From positions 310,001 to 374,000 of the forward strand of contig JALCDQ010000001.1 in the NCBI GenBank assembly GCA_022641735.1: 64,000 nucleotides of DNA. The letters are read 5' to 3'. Below, one piece after another: positions 53,804 through 61,679 of the stretch (within the stretch, counting starts at the first letter, position 1; every line of letters starts with the position of its first letter). The stretch comes from Prevotella sp. GTDB taxonomy: Bacteria > Bacteroidota > Bacteroidia > Bacteroidales > Bacteroidaceae. The translations under genes and the position numbers were made by a program. The notes under the pieces are model-generated. The model was given only the letters and a program-made list of their open reading frames with translations, did no database searches and had not been told where the DNA came from.

Positions 53804-54118
53804 TTATTTTTTATAATGGTTCGTCAAATCTGTAAGTTCACATATCGTTATCTGTGGCTCGTCATCCTTAAATTGTGTGCGGAATTCAAGGCGATATTTA
53901 CCATCAACCCTTATCGAGCACTTGTCGCTGGCTTCCAAAGACTCAAAGTTCAGAGAATTGAGCACAAAGAGATCTTCTATCCGAGTAGCACCCATCAGCG
54001 TATCCACTCGCTTCTGGTATTTACTGACTATCTGCGGTTGAAATCTAAATTTCTTATTCTTGCACTTGCCGTTTTCATATAGCTCGCGCAAATAATCTTT
54101 TTCGTATTCTATCTCCAT
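53804..54118 (-). CDS. higB: HigB/RelE-family toxin
   Basis: The 104-residue protein matches the RelE/ParE-superfamily HigB type: YEKDYLRELYENGKCKNKKFRFQP near the N-terminus and KCSIRVDGKYRLEFRT near the C-terminus. HigB-type toxins cut mRNA on the ribosome. As usual for HigBA, the toxin gene comes first. Sequence does not show whether the catalytic site is intact. Confidence 0.9.
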   Translation of the reverse strand: MEIEYEKDYLRELYENGKCKNKKFRFQPQIVSKYQKRVDTLMGATRIEDLFVLNSLNFESLEASDKCSIRVDGKYRLEFRTQFKDDEPQITICELTDLTNHYKK

Positions 54119-54140
54119 GTCAATGAATATCTGAATGGTG

Positions 54141-54183
54141 CAAAGATAATAATAAAAATTAAAGTGTTCACTAATTTAGTGAA
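54141..54183 (-). promoter_or_regulatory. higBA: higBA promoter and palindromic operator
   Basis: TATCTTTG on the minus strand (54141-54148) is the -7 box. About 20 bases upstream lies a perfect 17-base palindrome, TTCACTAA-T-TTAGTGAA (54167-54183), over the -33 region. That is where a HigA dimer would block RNA polymerase. Confidence 0.75.
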
Positions 54184-54311
54184 TTAATTACATTTTTTTA
54201 AGCCATTATTTGCTTTTCCCAAAATTTTAGTCTATCTTTGTCCGTGATAAGGAAAAAGCCTCTAAGAATCTCCCCGACCCTCGCAGAATAGGGAGGATAA
54301 TTAATATGAAA

Positions 54312-54372
54312 GGAAAAAATCACAAGTTGTCACAAAATCACACGTCACAATAAGGCCGTTCCCACTTTCCGA
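54312..54372 (+). repeat. About 50-bp dispersed repeat, copy 5
   Basis: Reads AAAAATCACAAGTTGTCACA, then AAATCACACGTCACAATAAG, then GCCGTTCCCACTTTCC. It differs from copy 4 at only a few bases. Confidence 0.88.
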
Positions 54373-54526
54373 AAAAGAAAGACTTCGGAAAAAGAAGACA
54401 CCGAGAACTTGTCAACTTGTCAACTAAGAAATATAATGTTTAACCAAGGATGAGAGAACTGAAAAAGGCTACTGCCAAGAAAACGGCAACGCCACTCTCC
54501 TCTCTCCTATAAAAAATCAAATAGCA

Positions 54527-55981
54527 ATGAGTGAAATCAAGAATCTCAACCCTGAGTGCATCTGGCGCAACTTCTATGCACTGACACAAATTCCACGCCC
54601 ATCAGGACACGTGGAGAAAGTACAGCAATTCCTACTCGACTTTGCCAAGAAAGCCGGTGTGGAGGCTTTCAAAGATGCCGGAGGTAACATCGTGATGAAG
54701 AAACCAGCCACTCCCGGAATGGAAAACAGAAAGACCGTCGTGATGCAGGCCCACATGGACATGGTGCCGCAGAAGAGTCCTGAGAGCAACCACAACTTCG
54801 AGACTGACCCTATCGAGACCTACATCGAAGACGGATGGGTGCACGCAAAGGGTACGACACTCGGCTCTGACGATGGGCTCGGCGTGGCTGCCATCATGGC
54901 TGTCATGGAGGCTAAAGACCTCAAGCACGGCCCTGTGGAAGGACTGATTACACGCGATGAGGAGACCGGTATGTTTGGTGCCAACGAATTGCCTAAAGGC
55001 GAACTGAATGCCGACATCCTGATGAACCTCGACTCTGAGAAATGGGGTAAATTCGTTATCGGCTCTGCCGGTGGTATCGATATCACCGCCGATTTGGAAT
55101 ATAAAGAGGTGGACAACGACCTCGACGCTGCCGTAAAGGTAACGCTGAAAGGCTTGCGTGGCGGTCATTCAGGCTTGGAAATCAACGACGGACGCGCCAA
55201 TGCCAACAAAGAGATGGTGCGCTTCGTGCGCAAAGCCGTTGCTGAACTCGACGCCCGGCTTGCCACATGGCATGGAGGCAACATGCGCAACGCCATTCCT
55301 TTCAAAGCCGAAGTGGTGCTCGCACTGCCCAAAGAGAACGTAGAAGCACTGAAGAAACTCGTCAGCGACAGCAAGGCTGCCCTTGAAGACCAATTCAAGA
55401 CCATCGAGAAGAATGTGGAATTCTTCACCGAAGAGGTAGAGGCACCTGCTACGCTTGCTCCTGTTGAGATTCAAGACAACCTCATCGATGCCATCTATGC
55501 CTGCCACAATGGCGTGGTGCGCATGATACCCGTATATCCTGACGTCGTGGAGACTTCCTCCAACCTCGCCATCATCGACATTGAAGACGGCAAGGCTTCC
55601 ATTAAGATACTCGCCCGCTCTTCGCGCGAAGACATGAAGGAATACATCGTGGAGATGCTCACGAGCTGCTTCAACATGGCCGGCATGAAGGTGACTACCG
55701 CTGGCGACTATGGCGGTTGGGATCCAAATCCAGACAGCGAGATACTTCATCTGCTGAAGAAAATCTACAAGGAACAGACGGGCGAGGATGCCCTTGTACA
55801 AGTGGACCATGCAGGACTGGAGTGCTCTGTCATCCTCGGCAAATATCCTAACCTCGACGTGGTAAGTATGGGCCCGACGCTCTGCTCTCCTCACACCACC
55901 AGCGAGCGTTGCGAGATAGCCACCATCGAACCTTTCTGGAACTTGCTCAAGCAGGCTTTAGAGGAAGTGGCAACGAAATAA
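54527..55981 (+). CDS. pepD: Cytosolic nonspecific dipeptidase (aminoacyl-histidine dipeptidase)
   Basis: This M20-family di-zinc peptidase has 484 residues and splits dipeptides such as Xaa-His in the cytosol. Metal-site motifs are QAHMDMVPQ, GSDDGLGVAA, RDEETGMFGA and LDSEKWG. A dimerisation domain lies at about 190-390. A strong terminator follows. It is a single-gene unit. Confidence 0.96.
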   Translation: MSEIKNLNPECIWRNFYALTQIPRPSGHVEKVQQFLLDFAKKAGVEAFKDAGGNIVMKKPATPGMENRKTVVMQAHMDMVPQKSPESNHNFETDPIETYIEDGWVHAKGTTLGSDDGLGVAAIMAVMEAKDLKHGPVEGLITRDEETGMFGANELPKGELNADILMNLDSEKWGKFVIGSAGGIDITADLEYKEVDNDLDAAVKVTLKGLRGGHSGLEINDGRANANKEMVRFVRKAVAELDARLATWHGGNMRNAIPFKAEVVLALPKENVEALKKLVSDSKAALEDQFKTIEKNVEFFTEEVEAPATLAPVEIQDNLIDAIYACHNGVVRMIPVYPDVVETSSNLAIIDIEDGKASIKILARSSREDMKEYIVEMLTSCFNMAGMKVTTAGDYGGWDPNPDSEILHLLKKIYKEQTGEDALVQVDHAGLECSVILGKYPNLDVVSMGPTLCSPHTTSERCEIATIEPFWNLLKQALEEVATK

Positions 55982-55990
55982 AGACTTTGC

Positions 55991-56026
55991 AAGGCGGACA
56001 TTTTCAATAAGGTGTCCGCCTTTTTT
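55991..56026 (+). terminator. Terminator of pepD
   Basis: A perfect 10-bp stem AAGGCGGACA / TGTCCGCCTT has a 12-base loop, followed by a run of T to 56026. It starts 9 bases past the stop. Confidence 0.93.
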
Positions 56027-56060
56027 ATGAAATATTCATTGGATTTTCCATAAATATCAT

Positions 56061-56068
56061 TACCTTTG
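56061..56068 (+). promoter_or_regulatory. Promoter box for the SMR exporter gene
   Basis: TACCTTTG. A leader of about 75 bases follows with a small CCTTCAAGAAGG hairpin; I do not see a known guanidine riboswitch. Confidence 0.55.
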
Positions 56069-56146
56069 CACCCACTTTGACATCCTTCAAGAAGGAGACG
56101 CCGGACATTGCTGCTGCCCTCAGATACAGGATTGAATGATTTTGAT

Positions 56147-56479
56147 ATGATAAATTGGATAATTCTAATCGTCGCCGGGCTTTGCGAATGTGGCTTTACT
56201 TTCTGTCTCGGTAAGACAAAAGATGCAGTAGGGATGGAATATGCCCTGTGGCTCACATCTTTCTTCGTGTTTACCTTTTTGAGTATGGCATTGCTGATGA
56301 AAGCCACTCAGACGCTCCCTTTGGGCACTGCCTATCCTGTTTGGACGGGCATTGGCGCTGTGGGAACAGTATTGCTCGGCATCTTCTATTTTCATGAGCC
56401 CACCTCTTTTTGGCGGTTGTTTTTCATCGCAACACTCATTTTATCCATTGTAGGACTTAAAACCGTTTCAGCATCATGA
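56147..56479 (+). CDS. Small multidrug resistance (SMR) family exporter, Gdx/SugE-like
   Basis: The 110-residue protein has four membrane segments and the conserved glutamate in the first (AGLCECGF, E near residue 13). PLGTAYPVWTGIGAVGTVLLG is the sequence typical of guanidinium exporters (Gdx, formerly SugE). It works as a dimer exporting a cation. It overlaps the Nim-like gene by 4 bases (ATGA). The start is at MINWIILIV. Confidence 0.9.
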   Translation: MINWIILIVAGLCECGFTFCLGKTKDAVGMEYALWLTSFFVFTFLSMALLMKATQTLPLGTAYPVWTGIGAVGTVLLGIFYFHEPTSFWRLFFIATLILSIVGLKTVSAS

Positions 56480-56988
56480 CAACATTCAGAGAAATGCGCC
56501 GTAAGCGCCAGTTGCTCTCCGAGGAAGAGAGCATCGAGATACTTCGCCATGCCACCTCAGGCACATTGGCTTTACTGGGTGATGAGGGCTATCCTTACAG
56601 CCTGCCCATCAGTTTTGTGTATCATGAAGGACACCTCTATTTTCATTCGGCAATGGCTGGCCATAAGGTGGATGCCATCCGCCACTATGAGAAGGCGAGC
56701 TTCTCCGTCATCGACCGCGATGAAATCATTCCCGAACACTTCACCACTCATTTCCGAAGCGTCATCTGCTTTGGTAAAATCCACATCATCGACAACGAAG
56801 AGGAGAAGATGAATACCTTGCGGCTATTGGCCGAGCGGTATAGTCCCAACGACGAGGCTGGCTTCCAACATGAAGTGGAGAAAGGCTTCAATCACATGCT
56901 CATGATACGCCTCGACATTGAACATCTGACGGGCAAAGAGGCTATTGAACTCGCAAAGGCAAAGCAGAAAGAAAACGAAGAACGTTAA
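56476..56988 (+). CDS. Pyridoxamine 5'-phosphate oxidase-fold protein, NimA-like
   Basis: The 170-residue protein has a split-barrel FMN-binding fold (about 12-140) with GTLALLGDEGYPYSLPISFVYHEGHLYFHSA, a Nim/PNPOx pattern. Nim proteins in Bacteroides reduce nitroimidazoles, but most close homologues here are simply flavin-binding oxidoreductases, so resistance should not be assumed. It is translationally coupled to the SMR exporter. Confidence 0.85.
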   Translation: MTTFREMRRKRQLLSEEESIEILRHATSGTLALLGDEGYPYSLPISFVYHEGHLYFHSAMAGHKVDAIRHYEKASFSVIDRDEIIPEHFTTHFRSVICFGKIHIIDNEEEKMNTLRLLAERYSPNDEAGFQHEVEKGFNHMLMIRLDIEHLTGKEAIELAKAKQKENEER

Positions 56989-57048
56989 AAAAAATCATAC
57001 ATCTCGCATTTTTTAAAGTAAAAAGCACCTACTTTCGATAAAATTTAT

Positions 57049-57056
57049 TACTTTTG
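57049..57056 (+). promoter_or_regulatory. Promoter box for corA
   Basis: TACTTTTG, with no clear -33 TTTG. The transcript would start about 57061, giving a leader of about 110 bases before corA. Confidence 0.55.
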
Positions 57057-57085
57057 CATCGTTTAATCAAAACTTAAAAGAATTT

Positions 57086-57121
57086 ATGGACGATTATCAC
57101 GCGGAAAATTTGAACTTGTAA
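57086..57121 (+). CDS. Possible 11-residue leader peptide of corA
   Basis: ATG at 57086 begins an 11-codon frame (MDDYHAENLNL) ended by TAA at 57119-57121, inside the corA leader and out of frame with corA. The gap to corA (57122-57168) contains GATAAG...CTTATC (57130-57162) as a possible stem and smaller CTTC/GAAG pairs. This resembles the plan of leader-peptide control, but only one sequence is available, so it is a candidate. Confidence 0.4.
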   Translation: MDDYHAENLNL

Positions 57122-57168
57122 GTTGGGGATAAGACTTCTCTGAAGGTTAATCTCTGACTTATCAAATC

Positions 57169-58110
57169 ATGGAGATTAACGAAATGAGAACATACTGGAA
57201 TATAGAAAAGAACTTGAACGCCATTCAAGAATGGCAGCCCAACTGCTGGATGCAAGTAACATGTCCAACTGAAGAAGACCAGCAAGAGCTGGAAGATAAA
57301 TTCAAAATACCGGACTATTTTCTTTCCGACATCAGCGATACCGACGAGCGTGCCCGCTATGAATATGACGATGGCTGGATGCTCATCATCCTCCGTATCC
57401 CCTACGTGAAGGAAATCCGCTCCCGTACGCCTTACACCACCGTGCCGCTGGGCATCATCCACAAGCGTGACGTCACCATCACCGTATGCTACTATGAGAC
57501 GAACATGATGCTCGACTTCGTGAGTTATCAGCAGAAGCGTGGCGAAGGGTTCACCGACTATGTGGACTTGATTTTCCGCATCTTCCTTTCTTCCGCCGTG
57601 TGGTATCTGAAACGACTGAAGCAAATCAATGCCCTCATCGAGAAAGCCAAGCACAATCTCGACCATGGCGTGAACAATGAGAGCCTGATAGGTCTGTCAC
57701 GACTGCAAGACTCCCTCACTTATTTCATCACGTCCATCCGAGGCAATGAGACATTGCTGCAGAAACTTAAGTTCAAACTGCAAGTCGACGAATTGGATGC
57801 CGACCTGATCGAAGACGTCAATATCGAGATGACACAGGCGCGCGAGACCACCAACATCTACTCCGACATTCTCGAATCCACCATGGATACCTATTCGAGC
57901 ATCATCAACAACAACATGAATACCACGATGCGTACACTCGCTTCCGTATCCATCATTCTGATGTTCCCTACCCTCGTAGCATCGCTTTTCGGAATGAACC
58001 TCATCAACGGGCTTGAAAGCTACCATTTCGGCTTCTTGATAGCCCTCATTATCTCTGTTCTTTTATCCGTCCTTTCATGGTGGATTTTGAGGTTTAAGCG
58101 ACTTCTTTAA
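57169..58110 (+). CDS. corA: CorA-family magnesium transporter
   Basis: The 313-residue protein has a long soluble N-terminal domain (about 1-240) and two C-terminal membrane segments. The family motif GMN appears as SLFGMNLIN between them. CorA forms a pentameric Mg2+ channel of the inner membrane, gated by cytosolic Mg2+. Cobalt or nickel could also pass. The start MEINEMRTYWNIEK follows a possible leader peptide. Confidence 0.93.
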   Translation: MEINEMRTYWNIEKNLNAIQEWQPNCWMQVTCPTEEDQQELEDKFKIPDYFLSDISDTDERARYEYDDGWMLIILRIPYVKEIRSRTPYTTVPLGIIHKRDVTITVCYYETNMMLDFVSYQQKRGEGFTDYVDLIFRIFLSSAVWYLKRLKQINALIEKAKHNLDHGVNNESLIGLSRLQDSLTYFITSIRGNETLLQKLKFKLQVDELDADLIEDVNIEMTQARETTNIYSDILESTMDTYSSIINNNMNTTMRTLASVSIILMFPTLVASLFGMNLINGLESYHFGFLIALIISVLLSVLSWWILRFKRLL

Positions 58111-58162
58111 ATGAAAAATTAAAAAAAATTGAATTTAATTAGGAAAATTCAAAGTTTTTTTT

Positions 58163-58170
58163 TACTTTTG
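58163..58170 (+). promoter_or_regulatory. Promoter box for the DUF349 gene
   Basis: TACTTTTG after a long T-run. The leader to 58221 is about 45 bases. Confidence 0.6.
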
Positions 58171-58220
58171 CATTTGTAACTGACATGTGGAAAACCATAT
58201 CATAAACTTAAATTGGCGAA

Positions 58221-60368
58221 ATGATGGACTCTCAAGAAAACACCCTCCAAGAGGGCAAGCTAGAAGAAAAGAAAGCAGTAGAAGAATCTACTGAAGTAGA
58301 AAACCCGCAAGTGGAAACCCCTGCAGATGATGTCGTTGTGGCTAAAACTGAAGATGAGCAACCGGCTCAAGAGGTTGCTGAAGAGGCAGTAGTTGCTGCG
58401 GAACCTGAAGCCAAAGAGGAAGCTCCGGTTGAAGAGACTGTTGTGGAAGAAAAGAAAGAAAGCCCTGCTGAAGTGCCAAGTGAGGAAAAGAAAGCAGAAG
58501 AACCTGAAGCTGAAGCAGTTGCTGCTGAGCCTGAAGCTGAAGTTAAAGAAGAAGCTCCGGCCGAAGAGGCAGTTGCAGAAGACAAGAAAGAAAGTCCGGC
58601 TGAAGAGCCATGCGAGGAGAAGAAAGCGGAAGAACCTGAAGTTGAAGACCTGACTAAGAAAATCTATACTTCCAAACAGGATATTCTCGACCGTCTGAAA
58701 GAAATCTCGCATAACGAAGAAAATCCAAGCAAAGCGGAATTAGACCATCTGAAAACCGCTTTCTATAAGTTACATATTGCAGAGCGCGAAGCTCAGCAGA
58801 AAGAATATGTCGACGGCGGTGGTGACCCTGAGAAATATCAGGTATTGCCCGATGAAGCCGAAGAGGAATTCAAGGCCGAGATGGGACTCATCAAGGAAAA
58901 ACGCGCTAAGTATTTCCAAGCTCAGGAGACTGAGAAGCAAGATAATCTGAAGAAGAAGCTCGACATCATTGAGAAGATAAAGACCATGGTAACTTCGCCC
59001 GACGAAGCCAACAAATCTTTCAATGATTTCAAAGCCTTGCAGCAGCAATGGAAAGACATCAAAGCCGTTCCTGCCGAGAAAGCCAATGAGCTGTGGCGCA
59101 ACTATCAGTTGTATGTAGAGCAATTCTATGACCTGCTCAACCTCAACAGAGAGGCGCGCGAATATGACTTCAAGAAGAATCTCGCCATCAAGACGAAACT
59201 TTGCGAAGCTGCCGAGAAGTTAGCCGAAGAGCCTGATGTCATCAGCGCTTTCCATCAGTTGCAGGAACTTCATCAGCAATATCGTGAGACTGGCCCTGTC
59301 ACTAAAGAGCTGCGCGAGGAGATGTGGACACGCTTCAAAGCAGCTTCCACCATCATCAATAAGAAACACCAGCAGCACTTTGAGGAGTTGCGCTCGAAAG
59401 AGTCAGACAACCTTGAAAAGAAGACAGCTCTCTGCGAGCAAGTAGAGGCTATCACCAAAGAAGAGAACAAGAATGCCTCTGATTGGGAGAAGCACACGAA
59501 AGCCATCATCGACATCCAAGGAGAATGGAAGAAGATAGGCTTTGCTCCTCAAGCAATGAATGTCAAAATATTTGAACGTTTCCGTGCTGTCTGCGATGAC
59601 TTCTTCGGCCGTAAAGCTGAATATTTCAAAGGCATGAAGGACCGCTTTGCAGAAAATGCAGAGAAGAAAAAAGCCCTCGTAGAGAAGGCTCAAGAGCTCG
59701 CTGAATCGACCGATTGGAAATCAACCTCCGACAAGCTTATCAATCTGCAAAAGGAATGGAAGACCATCGGCATGGTTCCTAAGAAACTGGGCGACCAGCT
59801 ATGGAATGACTTCATCACTGCTTGCAACAAGTTCTTTGAGGCTCGCAATGCTGCCAATGCCGGCTCTCGCAATGAAGAGCATCAGAACCTTGACAAAAAG
59901 AAGGAAATTATCCAACAATTGAAAGACCTGCTCACCACTACTGCCGATGACGCTCAAGACAAACTTCAGCAGTTAGCCAATGAATATCAGCAGATAGGTC
60001 ATGTGCCTTTCAAGGAGAAAGATAAAATCTATAAGGAGTATCATGATACCCTCGATAAGTTGTATAAAGAACTGAACATTTCTGTTGCCCGTCAACGCCT
60101 CGACAACTTCCGCTCTAACATCAAGAGCATGGCAAGAAAGGGCGAAGATGCTCTCGACAACGAGCGCGGACGACTGATGCGTCGCTATGAGCAACTGAAG
60201 TCGGAAATCAACACTTATGAGAACAACCTCGGTTTCCTCAATTCATCCAGCAAGAAGGGCAACAGCCTCATCGAAGAGATGAACAAGAAGGTGCAGAAAC
60301 TGAAGGACGACATGGAACTCGTAAAGCAGAAAATCAAAGCCATCGACGCTGAAAACAAAGAAGAGTAA
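58221..60368 (+). CDS. DUF349 repeat protein with acidic N-terminal repeats
   Basis: The 715-residue protein has an N-terminal acidic region (about 1-144) with a 44-residue duplication (about 57-99 and 100-143), and then several helical DUF349 units of about 70 residues (for instance LQKEWKTIGMVPKKLGDQLWNDF near 510-535). DUF349 proteins occur in many Bacteroidetes and are of unknown function, perhaps structural. A coiled coil ends the protein. The start may be the second Met at 58224. It converges on the regulator gene across a 22-bp array. Confidence 0.88.
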   Translation: MMDSQENTLQEGKLEEKKAVEESTEVENPQVETPADDVVVAKTEDEQPAQEVAEEAVVAAEPEAKEEAPVEETVVEEKKESPAEVPSEEKKAEEPEAEAVAAEPEAEVKEEAPAEEAVAEDKKESPAEEPCEEKKAEEPEVEDLTKKIYTSKQDILDRLKEISHNEENPSKAELDHLKTAFYKLHIAEREAQQKEYVDGGGDPEKYQVLPDEAEEEFKAEMGLIKEKRAKYFQAQETEKQDNLKKKLDIIEKIKTMVTSPDEANKSFNDFKALQQQWKDIKAVPAEKANELWRNYQLYVEQFYDLLNLNREAREYDFKKNLAIKTKLCEAAEKLAEEPDVISAFHQLQELHQQYRETGPVTKELREEMWTRFKAASTIINKKHQQHFEELRSKESDNLEKKTALCEQVEAITKEENKNASDWEKHTKAIIDIQGEWKKIGFAPQAMNVKIFERFRAVCDDFFGRKAEYFKGMKDRFAENAEKKKALVEKAQELAESTDWKSTSDKLINLQKEWKTIGMVPKKLGDQLWNDFITACNKFFEARNAANAGSRNEEHQNLDKKKEIIQQLKDLLTTTADDAQDKLQQLANEYQQIGHVPFKEKDKIYKEYHDTLDKLYKELNISVARQRLDNFRSNIKSMARKGEDALDNERGRLMRRYEQLKSEINTYENNLGFLNSSSKKGNSLIEEMNKKVQKLKDDMELVKQKIKAIDAENKEE
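58389..58649 (+). repeat. Coding tandem duplication, 132-bp period
   Basis: Two copies of a 44-residue block rich in Glu, Ala, Lys and Pro (KEEAP... KKESPAE... EEKKAEEPE) lie back to back in the DUF349 protein. The period is 132 bp and the frame is kept. Confidence 0.85.
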
Positions 60369-60389
60369 TCTGCTTTTATCCTCATGCGT

Positions 60390-60477
60390 GGTAAAAGGCC
60401 ATCTTTTGCCACGCTAACAACCATTAGAAGAAGCGTAAAAGATTATCTTTTGCAAGGCAAAAGGTCATCTTTCAGAA
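60390..60477. repeat. 22-bp-period palindromic array, locus 8, running into a gene end
   Basis: Four 22-base units begin at 60390, 60412, 60434 and 60456. Words include GGTAAAAGGCCATCTTTTGC, GTAAAAGATTATCTTTTGC and GGCAAAAGGTCATCTTT. Units 3 and 4 overlap the last codons of the regulator gene. Confidence 0.85.
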
Positions 60478-61663
60478 TAGTTAAGGGAAAGTTATCATTA
60501 CTTTCCCTTATGTTCATGCGATATTCCGTAGGTGTACAGCCCTTGATAGCCTTAAACTGACGGGTCAGATTCCCATAATTATTTACGCCCATCTGAATGG
60601 CTATCTCACTGATGGGACTGTCGCTATCCTCCAATAAGCTGGCAAACTTCTCCATGCGGCAATGAGAAATGTAGCTATAGATGCTGCTTCCGGTTACCGC
60701 ACGAAAGCGCTGCTCCAACAATCGGCGCGAAAGAGGCAACTGCTTTAAGATGTCACCCACCGAGAGAGGATTGTCAAGATGGGCGTGAATATATTCCAAT
60801 GCCTTCAGAAGGTAAGGGTCATCGGTAGCATATACATTCGTTGACGTACGGCTCACTATCGTTGTCGGCTGTATCACCACGTCGTCATATTGCGCTTTTG
60901 GCTCTGCCATCATCTTGGTGATGAGTGCTGCAACGTCATAACCACCTCTCTCCGTATCGAGATTGATGCTCGAAAGCGTGAGTTGTGAGAGGTTACAGAT
61001 GGTGTTGTCATTATCGACACCCAAGACGGCGATGCTCTCAGGAATGCGGATTCCACTGTAGTTGCATACTTCCGTGACCACATTGCCCTGACAGTCATCG
61101 CAACAGAAGAGAGCTGTATGTAAAGGCAACGACTTCAGCCATACGGAGAGGGGCTCGGAGTCATAAAACCATGGGGTGTCTAGTTGCATCTGAGTGTAAG
61201 ACTGGAAATGGTCGGCATATCCGGCAATCTCCACCCGTTGGCGGAATCCCTCGCAACGCTCGTCCGACCACACCGTGTCATGATAACCGCAAAAAGCAAA
61301 GTTCTTGAAGCCCTTCTCCAAAAAGAAGTCGGCCGCCATTCTTCCCGTTTTGATATAGTCGCTCGTCAGATTGGGGATGGAAGAGAATCGCCTGTAAGAA
61401 TCCTGAGCAACGGCGACGATGCCGTTTTTGGCAAACAGCGTCACATTCTCATTGCTGTTGAAACATCCGATAATCGCGTTTGCGCCCCACTTCAACGCCC
61501 AATCGACGACACCCTCCAATCCGCATTTCTCCTTGAAAGACAAGGGCATACGGCATACCACCCACGGCTCATGAGCTTTTTCCTTTGCATAGCGCAATAT
61601 TCCTTGCAAGAGATATTGCGGAAACGCCTCTGTGAAGTCTGTCAATAGAATCAGTCGTATCAT
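60443..61663 (-). CDS. AraC-type transcriptional regulator with LacI-like sensor domain, XylR-like
   Basis: The 406-residue protein has an N-terminal periplasmic-binding-protein-like sensor (about 1-270, of the XylR type) with no N-terminal helix-turn-helix, and a C-terminal AraC DNA-binding domain (about 285-390) with SRRLLEQRFRAVTGSSIYSYI and CTPTEYRMN. It probably senses a sugar and controls the GH2 gene directly upstream (16-base gap). The last 10 or so residues (ILKDDLLPCKR) are encoded by the palindromic array, so the C-terminus has been altered by the repeat. Confidence 0.9.
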   Translation of the reverse strand: MIRLILLTDFTEAFPQYLLQGILRYAKEKAHEPWVVCRMPLSFKEKCGLEGVVDWALKWGANAIIGCFNSNENVTLFAKNGIVAVAQDSYRRFSSIPNLTSDYIKTGRMAADFFLEKGFKNFAFCGYHDTVWSDERCEGFRQRVEIAGYADHFQSYTQMQLDTPWFYDSEPLSVWLKSLPLHTALFCCDDCQGNVVTEVCNYSGIRIPESIAVLGVDNDNTICNLSQLTLSSINLDTERGGYDVAALITKMMAEPKAQYDDVVIQPTTIVSRTSTNVYATDDPYLLKALEYIHAHLDNPLSVGDILKQLPLSRRLLEQRFRAVTGSSIYSYISHCRMEKFASLLEDSDSPISEIAIQMGVNNYGNLTRQFKAIKGCTPTEYRMNIRESNDNFPLTILKDDLLPCKR

Positions 61664-61679
61664 GGGAATTGCTCTGGAG

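Larger units (their letters stand above)
54119..54526. other. Intergenic region between higB and pepD
   Basis: The 408 bases hold the higBA promoter-operator, a GC-rich hairpin near 54270-54298 and a 50-bp repeat copy (54312-54372). No gene is seen. I found no clear promoter for pepD. Confidence 0.6.

Noticed and set aside
56041..56146. Guanidine riboswitch ahead of the Gdx-like exporter
   Set aside because: The leader shows only a small CCTTCAAGAAGG hairpin. Neither the ACGR loops of class II nor the class I or III signatures were found.
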